Shown here: piece after piece, positions 9,719 to 18,282 of the stretch
Layout: each line of letters starts with the position of its first letter
Position numbering within the stretch: position 1 is the stretch's first letter
Source of the DNA: Gammaproteobacteria bacterium UBA7449
GTDB lineage: Bacteria > Pseudomonadota > Gammaproteobacteria > Pseudomonadales > Pseudohongiellaceae
NCBI GenBank assembly: GCA_002477465.1
Contig: DLPV01000003.1
Coordinates: 1 to 64,000 of the forward strand
DNA: 64,000 nt
Reading direction: 5' to 3'
The notes under the pieces: generated by a model
What the model saw: the letters and a program-made list of their open reading frames with translations, nothing else
What the model was told of the DNA's origin: nothing
Databases searched by the model: none
Program-made: the position numbers and the translations under genes

Positions 9719-10276
9719 ATGCGACAAACTACTCGACCCTTCATTAGCACGCTGTTTTGTTTTTTTTGTTTATTTTCAACCGCAGCGGACCAGGCTGACA
9801 GCCGCCTCGACGCGCTGTTTGAGCAATTGCGGCTCAGCGAAAGCCCTGTACAAATCAGGACCACGGAAAGCGAGATCTGGTCAATCTGGCTGACCCACCC
9901 CAATAGTGACGTTGAGCGCCTAATGGTGCTGGGCACAGAGGCCATGAACAGGCGTCAGTTTCCTGAGGCACTGTTAATCTTCACCCAGATCGTAGAGAAC
10001 TTTCCTGAATTCGCCGAAGGCTGGAACAAGCGTGCAACCTTATACTACCTGGTGGGGAACACAGAAGCGTCTATCAGCGATATAGAAAGGACCCTGGCAT
10101 TGGAGCCGCGACACTTTGGCGCGCTGTCCGGGCTGGGGCTGGTTTATCTGCAACAGGGCAAGTTGACCCAGGCCAAGGACGCGTTTGAGAAACTGATTGC
10201 TGTCCATCCGAACAGTCCCAACGCTCAGGAAAACCTGCGCCTGGTGAATGAGCAAATTGCCGTAAATATTATCTGA
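9719..10276 (+). CDS. Exported TPR protein
   Basis: 185 residues from the ATG at 9719, chosen because it places a signal peptide (RPFISTLFCFFCLFSTAADQ) at the N-terminus; the frame extends 60 bases further up without a better start. Three TPR units follow (ALLIFTQIVENFPEFAEGW, ATLYYLVGNTEASISDIERT, LGLVYLQQGKLTQAKDAF), the last with the normal G/Y/A positions. TPR arrays bind partner proteins; the partner here is unknown. A bidirectional terminator follows and the next gene is convergent. Confidence 0.75.
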   Translation: MRQTTRPFISTLFCFFCLFSTAADQADSRLDALFEQLRLSESPVQIRTTESEIWSIWLTHPNSDVERLMVLGTEAMNRRQFPEALLIFTQIVENFPEFAEGWNKRATLYYLVGNTEASISDIERTLALEPRHFGALSGLGLVYLQQGKLTQAKDAFEKLIAVHPNSPNAQENLRLVNEQIAVNII

Positions 10277-10312
10277 CGCCGAGCGCAGCTTGGCTCGCTT
10301 TATGTCGCCCAC

Positions 10313-10345
10313 AAAAAAAGGGATGCTCAGAAGCACCCCTTTTTT
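10313..10345. terminator. Bidirectional rho-independent terminator
   Basis: A run of seven A, then GGGATGCT, a CAGA loop, AGCACCCC and a run of T. The arms pair over about 14 positions with one A/C mismatch. A-run and T-run on opposite sides let it work in both directions, for the TPR gene on plus and the small lipoprotein gene on minus. Confidence 0.8.
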
Positions 10346-10363
10346 GACAGAATCAGTTAAGAC

Positions 10364-10726
10364 TTATTCCGCGCGGCTACCAGTCACTGCGAAGGCGCCG
10401 AAGTCGCTGCCGAATTCACCAGAGACGGAATCACCTTCGACTGAACCTGAGAAATCGAGCACAAGAGTCTGGCCTTGGGCGTCTACCTCAGCGGAAAAAG
10501 TGATGCTATTGCCATCGTACATAACGCCTTCGATTGGCGCTTCACCCAGCTGATCTGAGCCCATCATGCCAGACCCGTCGGCATTCAGAGTCAGGGTGGC
10601 AGGGAGTGCACCCAGGGGAGTGTTCATTTCTACATTCCAGACGCCAACGCCAGGAGGAGTAGAAGCAGCACAGCCAACCAGCACTAGCAGGGAAACTGCC
10701 AACCATCCGCTAAATAATTTTTTCAT
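10364..10726 (-). CDS. Small lipoprotein of unknown function
   Basis: 120 residues. A lipoprotein signal (MKKLFSGWLAVSLLVLVGC, lipobox LVGC) is followed by a short beta-rich domain with regularly spaced Gly, Asp and Ser (TLTLNADGSGMMG, GNSITFSAEVDAQG, SGSVEGDSVSGEFG). The pattern of a target strand, a turn and a 'change in amount' strand resembles small exported lipocalin-like proteins that carry no known ligand. No named family recognised. It ends at the shared terminator and has its own promoter region of about 210 bases upstream. Confidence 0.7.
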   Translation of the reverse strand: MKKLFSGWLAVSLLVLVGCAASTPPGVGVWNVEMNTPLGALPATLTLNADGSGMMGSDQLGEAPIEGVMYDGNSITFSAEVDAQGQTLVLDFSGSVEGDSVSGEFGSDFGAFAVTGSRAE

Positions 10727-10940
10727 ACTAAAATATTCCTTTTGTCATTCACTCAGGGTTTTACCGTTAGGTTTTTACAAAGGAAGCCTGGAGTCACCGT
10801 TCGGTAAAGCGCTGTGCTTTAACCCCAACTTCTCTTCTGGAGCTGCCTCAATTGCGAACCGTCTTCCCTATTGTCCTGTTAATAGCGCGGCAGTCAACCT
10901 CAATAGGCGGCAATTTTGGGCGTTTTACCCCAAGCGACCC

Positions 10941-11816
10941 TCAGGGAATAACCCAGGCGTCGAGCCAAGTTTGCTCTGACATAGAGAATTCAAGCTCCTC
11001 AAGCAGCGCCCGCTCGATACCCGGCATATGCGCGGCGCCGTAAAACAGACTGATGCGCTGTCCTGATCCGTCGCTCAATACCTGCTGCAGCTCACCCAGG
11101 GCCGCCGCATTCCGGTCGCCAAGAATTGTCACCTGGGATTCCAGCTCAGCGCCAATAATCAATCCACCACTACGCCCCAATTCCTGCGCCACCAGATATT
11201 TAAGCGCCTGGCCCTGGTTGTCAGCCGCCAGCGCAGTCAGCAAGGACAAAACCGTAAAGGACGAAACTGCGCCACTGCCATTTAATCGCGCCTGCTGCTC
11301 GCTCGCCATCTGCGCGGCGGCGAGATTCATAAACATAGTGAAGAAATTTTCATTCTTGGCATCCATGATGGACCTAAGCTCCTGCATGCTTAGGTCGGCA
11401 TGGCGAAAATTGTCTGCGCCATAGTTTATCTCCTGCAATTGAAACTGCAGCTGGAGATAGCTCGCCATCGCAGCTTGCACGAATCCGATGGCAGAACCAC
11501 CATCATCGCGTGCCTGCTGACTCAGGTCAGGATCGGGCTCACTGGTGACCAGCTCGTAAAGCACCACATCGCGCTGTTCAAAATAGGCATTGAGGGCCTC
11601 GTAATACGCAGCATCAGCAATATGGACAGCAGCAACCAGCTCAACCTCTGTTCCATTTTTTGCTACATAGCGATTTATCGAGGTTTGCAGCTTGCCTTGC
11701 CATTGCTGACCATCCTCAACGAATCGCACGAACTGGGCATGGGACGATGGTGTCACTAACAGAGCGAGCATTGTGAATACAATAATATTCAATATGTGCC
11801 ATATGTACCTTTTCAT
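10941..11816 (-). CDS. TraB/GumN-like exported protein
   Basis: 291 residues from the ATG at 11816, which begins a good signal peptide (HILNIIVFTMLALLVTPSSHAQ). An earlier in-frame ATG at 11885 overlaps the stop of the upstream dehydrogenase gene and could give translational coupling with an N-terminal extension. The region VELVAAVHIADAAYYEALN followed by DVVLYELV matches the first conserved block of the TraB/PrgY/GumN (Tiki-related) superfamily, where the His and Glu belong to the putative active site. A second block (ISLFYGAAHMPGIERAL) closes the domain near the C-terminus. Some members are metalloproteases; activity here is not shown. Confidence 0.65.
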   Translation of the reverse strand: MKRYIWHILNIIVFTMLALLVTPSSHAQFVRFVEDGQQWQGKLQTSINRYVAKNGTEVELVAAVHIADAAYYEALNAYFEQRDVVLYELVTSEPDPDLSQQARDDGGSAIGFVQAAMASYLQLQFQLQEINYGADNFRHADLSMQELRSIMDAKNENFFTMFMNLAAAQMASEQQARLNGSGAVSSFTVLSLLTALAADNQGQALKYLVAQELGRSGGLIIGAELESQVTILGDRNAAALGELQQVLSDGSGQRISLFYGAAHMPGIERALLEELEFSMSEQTWLDAWVIP

Positions 11817-11881
11817 TGCGGGCAGGATATGAATCGGCTCAAAATTACAATTGCTGTTTGTAAATATCTTGATTGCTTTCA

Positions 11882-13051
11882 TCACCAGGCAAGCTCCAGA
11901 ATCTGCAGTACATCATCAACTGATAAAATTGCGCGAGGATTTCTTTTCACCACTGGATGCTCAAACGCGCGCTCTGCAATTTCATCCAGCTTAGATCTCG
12001 GCACATTCACTTCCCGCAGGGTCGTGGGTAAGCCAAGAGAAGCAATCAATTTTTTGACGACGGCGTGAGCTGGCGCCGTTGGTCTCCCCATGGCCGCAGC
12101 AATTGACGACATCTGTGCTTGCAGCTCTGACTGATTCCATTCGAGCACCGCCGGCAGAATCACACAGGAGGTGTAACCGTGAGGAACCCCGCACAGGGAG
12201 CCAAGAATGTAGCCGATGCCATGGCTCGCGCCATGGGGCACAGTACCCAGACCACAGCATGCCAGCCATACGGCCTGCTGGTTTTCATTCAATGCCACTG
12301 CATCCGACAAACTTTCTTTCACAGTTGGTAACGACTCGCTGAACAAACGCATAGCATGTAGAAAATGGCCGTCGAGAAAGGGTGTGCTGTGGCCAGAACA
12401 ATAGCCTTCCACGGCATGATCCAGAGACCTGATTGAGGTGGATAACCAGAGCCACTGAGGCGTGTGTGCAGCCAATATCGGATCATAGAGAATAGCTTGC
12501 GGACACAGATGTGGTCCTTTGTAGCCTTCCTTGCTGCCAGTCTGAGTATTCAATATGCCCGCATTGTTACTAAATTCCGCGCCCGACAAGGTGGTCGGAA
12601 TGGCAATCTGTCGAATCGCTGCCGCAGCCGAGAACAAACCAAAATCTCCGTGCTTGCCCCCGCGACTGCCATCTCCCTGCTGCGCGTACTCCAGAAGATC
12701 TGACTCGGCATGCAGATCTTGTTCCATCGCTAACTGCACGAATTTGCAGGCGTCTATTACCGAACCACCACCAATACTCACGATTACATCAGCATTGCTG
12801 CTGCGCACGCGATCCAGCAGGGCCAGCGCGTCTTCACGCGGCGTATGGGCGCTAACGCCGGTGCTGAGGCCAGCAATGCCAGGAGGCAATGCTTCCCGCA
12901 GACCTTCGAGTTCCGCGGTAGCAGTGGCAAGACTTTTTGATGCGACTAAAAATGGACGCTGGTATCCGTATTCTTGCAACAGCCTCGGTAACGCGACCTC
13001 GGCGGGTTCAGAAAAGATTACCTTGTGCAGCGCGCTGTATGTAAATTCCAT
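11882..13051 (-). CDS. Iron-containing alcohol dehydrogenase family protein
   Basis: 389 residues from the ATG at 13051, preceded by AAGG; the open frame to 13132 has no family support. The nucleotide site is seen in IVSIGGGSVIDACKF. The metal-site helices are SIRSLDHAVEGY, GASHGIGYILG and GVPHGYTSC, which supply three histidines. The aspartate that serves as first metal ligand in FucO-type enzymes aligns here with Arg (in SIRSLD). That feature also occurs in maleylacetate-reductase-like branches, so a metal-independent reductase is possible. The downstream TraB/GumN-like gene can start within its last codons. Divergent from the molybdenum hydroxylase genes. Confidence 0.8.
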   Translation of the reverse strand: MEFTYSALHKVIFSEPAEVALPRLLQEYGYQRPFLVASKSLATATAELEGLREALPPGIAGLSTGVSAHTPREDALALLDRVRSSNADVIVSIGGGSVIDACKFVQLAMEQDLHAESDLLEYAQQGDGSRGGKHGDFGLFSAAAAIRQIAIPTTLSGAEFSNNAGILNTQTGSKEGYKGPHLCPQAILYDPILAAHTPQWLWLSTSIRSLDHAVEGYCSGHSTPFLDGHFLHAMRLFSESLPTVKESLSDAVALNENQQAVWLACCGLGTVPHGASHGIGYILGSLCGVPHGYTSCVILPAVLEWNQSELQAQMSSIAAAMGRPTAPAHAVVKKLIASLGLPTTLREVNVPRSKLDEIAERAFEHPVVKRNPRAILSVDDVLQILELAW

Positions 13052-13216
13052 GATGCCTTGCTTACTTATGAGGCGAACAGCGAGTGTATGCCGATAGCAC
13101 CGCTGCTTGCCACTTGCACATCGAAATAGCACCTTTAGCGCGGTACAATCTAGGGATCAAGAGCAATTGTATAGCGAATTCGCCGACTCAGGCGCAGGAC
13201 TAAGAGGTCTTCGATC

Positions 13217-13687
13217 ATGGCAACTTTCAAGATTAACGGTGAAGAGCACAGCCTGGACGTGGAGCCCGAGATGCCCCTGCTTTGGGTGCTACGGGATGAA
13301 TTGGGCATGATCGGCACCAAGTTTGGCTGCGGTATTGCGTCCTGTGGTGCGTGCACAGTCCACGTCAATGGCAACGCGGTACGCAGCTGCGTTCTACCGG
13401 TATCAGCAGTGGAGGGTCAGGAAGTTACAACAATAGAAGGGCTGGCGGAGTCTTCGGTCGCGTTTTACGAACCAGGCGCACTAACCGCAGTGCAGCAGGC
13501 ATGGATTGATTACCAGGTGCCGCAGTGTGGTTACTGCCAGTCCGGCATGATCATGGCGGTTTCCTCCCTGCTGACAGTGAATCCAAACCCAACCGACGCC
13601 GAAATTGACGCCAGTATCAATAATGTCTGCCGCTGTGGCTCCTATCCTCGGGTGCGTAAAGCCATCCGTTCGATAGCTAGCGCATAA
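13217..13687 (+). CDS. Molybdenum hydroxylase small subunit with two 2Fe-2S clusters (IorA type)
   Basis: 156 residues, the normal size. The N-terminal plant-type ferredoxin cluster is formed by GCGIASCGACTVH plus Cys in VRSCVLP. The C-terminal helical domain carries the second cluster in CGYCQSGM and NNVCRCGSYPRVR. It moves electrons from the molybdenum cofactor of the partner subunit to an acceptor. There is no separate FAD subunit nearby, which is typical of the isoquinoline 1-oxidoreductase/aldehyde oxidase branch that uses cytochromes as acceptor. The large subunit follows after 12 bases. Confidence 0.9.
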   Translation: MATFKINGEEHSLDVEPEMPLLWVLRDELGMIGTKFGCGIASCGACTVHVNGNAVRSCVLPVSAVEGQEVTTIEGLAESSVAFYEPGALTAVQQAWIDYQVPQCGYCQSGMIMAVSSLLTVNPNPTDAEIDASINNVCRCGSYPRVRKAIRSIASA

Positions 13688-13699
13688 GGAGATCACGCT

Positions 13700-15916
13700 A
13701 TGAAGATTTCCAGAAGACGTTTTATTCTGTCCAGCGCAGCTGCAGGTGGCGGCGTGTTGATTGGTTATGCGGCGACCCGTCCCAGCCGCCACCGTGTTGC
13801 CAACGATACCCTTGCACAGGGTGAAGAAAGATTCCTGACGTCTTTTTTAAAGATCGAGCCTGACAACAAGGTTATCGTTTATGTAAATCATTCCGAAATG
13901 GGCCAGGGTAGTCATACAGCACTGGCCATGATGGCGGCGGATGAGCTGGATGCGGCCTGGGAAGACGTTGCGGTTGAGCAGGCACCTGCCACCGATCTCT
14001 ATGCCACCGGTGATATGGCTGTAGGGTTTGCTGGTGAATTTGATGTACCTGCCTTCCTGATGCCACTGATCGAAGCCAGCGCGATGAAGATTGCCCAAAT
14101 TGGCAACCTGCAAACAACCGGTGGCAGCGCTTCCATTCGCTTCACAGGCCAAATGGGCATGCGCGTAGCCGGTGCGGCCGCCCGCCAGATGCTGATTCAA
14201 TGTGCATCTGAGCAGTGGGCCGTACCCGCCAGTGAATGCACTACCGCACTGGGCTATGTCCAGCACAATGCCAGCGGTCAGTCTCTCAGTTATGGTGAAT
14301 TGGCAGATGCAGCAGCTGCCCTAGAGCCGCCAGCCGAGCCAGTATTAAAAGACCGCTCTCAGTTCAACATCATGGGAAAGGCGATCTCGCGCGTTGATAT
14401 CCCCGCCAAGGTTGACGGCAGTGCCTTCTACGGTCTGGATTATAAAACCGATGACATGTTATTCGCCGCAATTCGATTAGCTCCCGTTTTTGGCACCAAA
14501 CTGGTGTCAGTAGATGCCAGCGAAGCGCTGAAGCGCCGGGGCGTGCAGAGAGTCATCGAGCTGGAAGATTCCGTCGCGGTTGTCGCCGATAACTATTGGC
14601 GAGCAAAGGAAGCCCTCAGGCTGGTCAAGACTGAATTTGAAAGCTCTGATAACGACGATATTTCCAGTGCAGATATTGCGGCTCAGTTTGATGCAGAACT
14701 GGAGTCTAGCGGGGGAAGTGAAGATTTTGAACTCGGGGACGCCGGTGGCAATCTGGAGCTGGCCGAAGATCAAATAGAAGCAAGTTACCGCGTGCCTTAT
14801 CTGGCCCATGCCCCTATGGAGCCCATGAACTGCACGGTGCATTTGCATGACGGCATTGGTGAAGTATGGACCAGCACCCAGGATCCCCTCGCAGTGCGTG
14901 GCCGGGTCGCTTCCCTTGCTGGGCTGGGTGAGAACGATGTTACCCATCATCCAAGCTATCTCGGTGGTGGATTCGGTCGACGTCTGCCCTTTAACTGGAA
15001 CGTGATAGACCACGCAACCAAGATCGCAATGGAATTTAGTGTTCCAGTTAAAACCGTATTCAGCCGCGAAGACGACATGCAGCAAGATTATTATCGCCCC
15101 GCTGTAACGTCCAACTTCAAAGCAGGTCTGAATGGCGACGGTAAGGTCATAGCCTGGCAGAACCGCTATACCGGGCCGGTACAAACTCCGGGTGCGGCGC
15201 ATATTCCCTATGACATCGCCAATCAGTCCATCAGATATGTCGACGGCAATACCCATGTGCCCGTCGCTGCCTGGCGTAGCGTGGACCACTCGCAACAAAC
15301 TTTCTTCACCGAGTCATTCATTGACGAGCTCGCTCACCGAGCCGGCACCAACCCCTTTCAATTTCGCATGGAATTGCTGCATGAACATCCACGTCATCAG
15401 GAAGTTCTGCGCGTTGCTGCTGAGGCTGCTGGCTATGGCAGGAATTTGCCGCCGGGCCATGCGCTGGGACTGGCAGTTCAGGAGAGTTTTGGCAGCATCT
15501 GTGCTGAAGTAGCCGAGGTCTCTATCGACGCAAATGGTCGCCCAATAATTCACAAGGTAACCGCTGCAATCGACTGTGGCTGGGCGGTAAATCCGGATAC
15601 CGCCGAGGCACAGATAGAATCGGGCATCATATTCGGACTGACTGCAGCGATGTATGGTGAAATCACCATTGAAAATGGTCGGGTCGCACAGAATAATTTT
15701 CCTGATTACGAGATGGTTCGCATGGCAACTTCACCCGAGATCGATGTGCATATTGTTGAATCCGGAGAAAGCCTGGGTGGCCTCGGCGAACCTGCCACGC
15801 CACCTATCGCTGCAGCGGTTACCAATGCGATTTACATTCTCACAGGCCAACGCATCAGGGAATTGCCCATCAGCAGGCATGACTTTTCACAAGGCAGTTC
15901 ACTCGCGGGAGGATGA
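13700..15916 (+). CDS. Molybdenum hydroxylase large subunit, Tat-exported (IorB type)
   Basis: 738 residues. A twin-arginine signal (KISRRRFILSSAAAGGG) sends it folded to the periplasm. Molybdopterin-binding features are GQGSHTALAMMAADELDA, the GGGFGRRLPF loop, AWRSVDHSQQ and the C-terminal GLGEPATPP, where the Glu is the catalytic base of the xanthine oxidase family. Both halves of the Moco domain are present, so the protein is full length. With the small subunit it forms a periplasmic aldehyde or N-heterocycle hydroxylase; the true substrate cannot be read from sequence. A 227-base gap without a convincing gene follows. Confidence 0.88.
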   Translation: MKISRRRFILSSAAAGGGVLIGYAATRPSRHRVANDTLAQGEERFLTSFLKIEPDNKVIVYVNHSEMGQGSHTALAMMAADELDAAWEDVAVEQAPATDLYATGDMAVGFAGEFDVPAFLMPLIEASAMKIAQIGNLQTTGGSASIRFTGQMGMRVAGAAARQMLIQCASEQWAVPASECTTALGYVQHNASGQSLSYGELADAAAALEPPAEPVLKDRSQFNIMGKAISRVDIPAKVDGSAFYGLDYKTDDMLFAAIRLAPVFGTKLVSVDASEALKRRGVQRVIELEDSVAVVADNYWRAKEALRLVKTEFESSDNDDISSADIAAQFDAELESSGGSEDFELGDAGGNLELAEDQIEASYRVPYLAHAPMEPMNCTVHLHDGIGEVWTSTQDPLAVRGRVASLAGLGENDVTHHPSYLGGGFGRRLPFNWNVIDHATKIAMEFSVPVKTVFSREDDMQQDYYRPAVTSNFKAGLNGDGKVIAWQNRYTGPVQTPGAAHIPYDIANQSIRYVDGNTHVPVAAWRSVDHSQQTFFTESFIDELAHRAGTNPFQFRMELLHEHPRHQEVLRVAAEAAGYGRNLPPGHALGLAVQESFGSICAEVAEVSIDANGRPIIHKVTAAIDCGWAVNPDTAEAQIESGIIFGLTAAMYGEITIENGRVAQNNFPDYEMVRMATSPEIDVHIVESGESLGGLGEPATPPIAAAVTNAIYILTGQRIRELPISRHDFSQGSSLAGG

Positions 15917-16143
15917 GCAAGCCATGTTTGGCAGCAGACCTGAGTTCATCGCTTTCCTCAATGTCGCGGTTGCTGCTACTAATTTGGTTAAATGTTTTAG
16001 TCCATTGTTACGTCAAGCACTAGATCCTCAGGACTGCTGCCGAGTCGCTCCGAATCCTGTCAAGACCAAGGCAGAGTCCATTGAGTCTGAGGCACAGCCC
16101 GCGCCGTGTTAAACTCTGAGAAAATCCCAGCCTGGTAACGTCA

Positions 16144-16704
16144 GTGCCCTTACTTATAATTGGTTTACTCCTGTTTCTACTCCCTCACCTGCTGCGGGAG
16201 TTAGGGCTGCGGGACAGGCTCATCGAAACCCTGCAGTCTGAGGCCGCCTATAAGGGCGCCTTAAGCCTGGCGGCCTTGCTTGGCCTCGGCCTCATTATTC
16301 TCGGCAAGGGACAGGCCTCTTTTTCCATGGTGTGGCAGCCCTTTTTTGAATGGCGGGTGTTGAGTCATGTGCTCATGTTGCCTGCTTTCATTCTGCTTGC
16401 CGCCGGCAATATGCCTCCCTCACACTTAGGCGCCACAGTGCGCAACCCGGTGGTGTTGGGCGTGGTGTTATGGGGAATGGCTCACTTGTGGGCAAACGGG
16501 GATCTTGCTTCTGTGCTGCTGTTTGGCAGTTTCACAGTTTGGGGGGTGGTTAAATTCACCTCGCTGGCGCGGAACTACGAACTTCCAGCAAAATCCCCCC
16601 GCATTTTCTGGGACATTATCGCTGTGGTGGTTGGCCTGATCCTTTATGGGCTCATTACGATATTTCACGGACAAGTTTTTGGAGTAGGATTAAGTCTTGC
16701 CTAA
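16144..16704 (+). CDS. NnrU family integral membrane protein
   Basis: 186 residues with a GTG start. Five or six membrane segments can be drawn, at residues 1-14, about 37-53, 72-88, 98-113, 116-134 and 158-180. The family pattern is clear in RVLSHVLMLPAFILLAAGNMPPS, GVVLWGMAHLWANGD and FGSFTVWGVVKF. NnrU was named from nitrite/NO metabolism in alpha-proteobacteria and is related to isoprenoid/methyltransferase-like membrane proteins; its reaction is not settled. No denitrification gene lies near. The next gene overlaps its end by 8 bases. Confidence 0.8.
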   Translation: MPLLIIGLLLFLLPHLLRELGLRDRLIETLQSEAAYKGALSLAALLGLGLIILGKGQASFSMVWQPFFEWRVLSHVLMLPAFILLAAGNMPPSHLGATVRNPVVLGVVLWGMAHLWANGDLASVLLFGSFTVWGVVKFTSLARNYELPAKSPRIFWDIIAVVVGLILYGLITIFHGQVFGVGLSLA

Positions 16705-17134
16705 GTTATTTCACACAATGCAAACCCGACTAATTGCGCTGATCATTTGCTGCTTGCCATTTGCGGCCAGCGCTCAGCAGTTAAACCAGACAGACTGGGA
16801 CGGAGAATGGCTGGCAGAAGGCACGCTATTCCGGATTGGGGTCAAAGTCGAAGACGGTATCCTGAAAGTCAGCCAACTCGAATCCATGGGCCAAGTCTGG
16901 AACAACGAGGATGGTGAAATCGACGGCAATGTTGCCAAAGTCAAGGTAGATTACGCGGGCGCCTCCGGCATCATTCAGGCAGAGCTCATCAATGCCGACA
17001 CCGCCGTGTTATTCGCAGCGAGCTGCCAGCCCGACTTCATGATGGTATGTGTGCTATCGAAGGATCGCCAGGCTGTCTTTAGAAAAGTTGACAGCCCAGC
17101 GCTGGAATCAGATCAACTCAGCGTTGATAACTAG
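16697..17134 (+). CDS. Small exported protein, DUF2147-like
   Basis: 145 residues. TTG at 16697 is preceded by GGAGTAGGA at good spacing, while the in-frame ATG at 16718 has no ribosome site, so I chose TTG. A signal peptide ends at CLPFAASAQQ. The mature part is a small beta-barrel-like domain (WDGEWLAEGTLFRIGVKVEDG, then VKVDYAGASGIIQAEL) that resembles short exported DUF2147-type proteins without being a clear member. It overlaps nnrU by 8 bases and ends tail to tail with clpP. Confidence 0.55.
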   Translation: MPKLFHTMQTRLIALIICCLPFAASAQQLNQTDWDGEWLAEGTLFRIGVKVEDGILKVSQLESMGQVWNNEDGEIDGNVAKVKVDYAGASGIIQAELINADTAVLFAASCQPDFMMVCVLSKDRQAVFRKVDSPALESDQLSVDN

Positions 17135-17721
17135 ATCTCGCCGATCGATTTAATGACCTTGCCAACGATGCCATATTCAATGGCCTCTTCGACGGTCATC
17201 CAGTAATCCCTGTCTGTGTCTTTGGCAACGCGATCCAGGGCTTGCCCGGTCTCGTCAGCAATGAGTTGGTTAATGCGCGCGCGCATCTTAACTATCTGCT
17301 CGGCCTGAATCGCGATGTCAGTCGCATCACCTCGTGCTCCGCCAAGCGGCTGGTGAACCAGGTATCGAGTATTAGGGAGTGAGAACCGGTTTTCCTTTTT
17401 AGCTGCCAGAAAAATAGTTGCCGCAGCGCTGGCAACCCAGCCCGTGCCAATTACCCTGACTTCCGGTTTGATAAATTTAATCATGTCATAGATGACATCG
17501 CCGGACTCCACATGGCCGCCGGGCGAGCTGATGTAGAGAGAAATAGGCTCGTCTCCATCTGCCGCAAGCGCCAGCAAGCGTTCAGTTACAGAGCGCGCCA
17601 ATTTGTCGTCAATATTCCCGAAAATCGTGATCGATCTGGATTTGAACAGCTTCTCATCCATAAACCCCGAGCGTGAGGGGTTCGTATTGTCCTTGGAGTC
17701 TTCGTCCTGATAACTGTGCAT
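17131..17721 (-). CDS. clpP: ClpP-family serine protease, orphan paralogue
   Basis: 196 residues, normal length. The catalytic triad can be placed: Ser in GWVASAAATIF, His in RYLVHQPLGG and Asp in the DTDRDYWMT segment. The chain starts with a 20-residue polar extension before the fold (MDEKLFKSRSITIFGNID). The gene is not next to tig, clpX or lon, and the oxyanion region (GTGWVASAA) differs from the usual GQAASMG, so this is probably a second ClpP (ClpP2 type). The partner ATPase is unknown. Its stop codon shares a CTAG with the stop of the convergent gene. Confidence 0.85.
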   Translation of the reverse strand: MHSYQDEDSKDNTNPSRSGFMDEKLFKSRSITIFGNIDDKLARSVTERLLALAADGDEPISLYISSPGGHVESGDVIYDMIKFIKPEVRVIGTGWVASAAATIFLAAKKENRFSLPNTRYLVHQPLGGARGDATDIAIQAEQIVKMRARINQLIADETGQALDRVAKDTDRDYWMTVEEAIEYGIVGKVIKSIGEI

Positions 17722-17735
17722 GCATTCGTTCCTCG

Positions 17736-18173
17736 CTAATTTACTAGCTCTTCTTCAATTATTTCTGTGACTGCTGGCAGACAATCTGCTTGCTGGGTTC
17801 TGATGTAAGCGATCAGCTTCCATAAATCGTTCTGCCCCTCTGGAAAGTTATTTCCAAACCCGACCATGCGCGTGCCTGGGATACCTGTCGTGACAATTCT
17901 AAATATATCTTCGCTGCTGCTTCCGTAGCTCGATTGACAATCAAATAAATCGACGTCCTCACCTTGTTCCGGCTCATCATCGTGACAATAGTTTGCGCAG
18001 CTTCCAACGAAGATGCTGTAACCCCTTTCAATCGCCGACTGGTCAGTCATGTAGACCTCAAGCAGGCTCATGCTCACGTCGGGCTCTGTCTCTGAACAGG
18101 CACTTAGCAGCAGTGTGCTGCAAAATAAGATGCCAGCGAGACTGGAAAATCTTTTGCGCTGAATTCGCCGCAT
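17736..18173 (-). CDS. Cytochrome c-like lipoprotein with a CX3CH site
   Basis: 145 residues. A lipoprotein signal ends at the lipobox LLSAC near residue 26. The fold looks like a class I cytochrome c: AIERGYSIFVGSCANYCHDDE, then a methionine segment (GTRMVGFGNNF) and a final helix (NDLWKLIAYIRTQQADC). The haem motif is C-A-N-Y-C-H, with three residues between the cysteines instead of two; I checked this on the minus strand and it does not come from a frameshift. Either it binds haem in a non-standard way or it is a degenerate cytochrome. It lies 14 bases before clpP on the same strand. Confidence 0.7.
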   Translation of the reverse strand: MRRIQRKRFSSLAGILFCSTLLLSACSETEPDVSMSLLEVYMTDQSAIERGYSIFVGSCANYCHDDEPEQGEDVDLFDCQSSYGSSSEDIFRIVTTGIPGTRMVGFGNNFPEGQNDLWKLIAYIRTQQADCLPAVTEIIEEELVN

Positions 18174-18282
18174 GCCTGATTACTCCGCTCACTCCGGTTA
18201 CATCGACTATTGCGCGTCTGGCAGCCGCCGTATTGGCACGCAGATTAAACAGAATCCCCCGGTGATTCAATAAGGGGCGTTT

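Noticed and set aside
14507..15298. 263-codon minus-strand frame inside the molybdenum hydroxylase gene.
   Set aside because: Antisense shadow of a gene with clear molybdopterin motifs.
15913..16023. 36-codon frame overlapping the IorB stop in ATGA, with a hydrophobic middle.
   Set aside because: Overlap is attractive, but the peptide has no signal logic and no known family; left out until conservation is shown.
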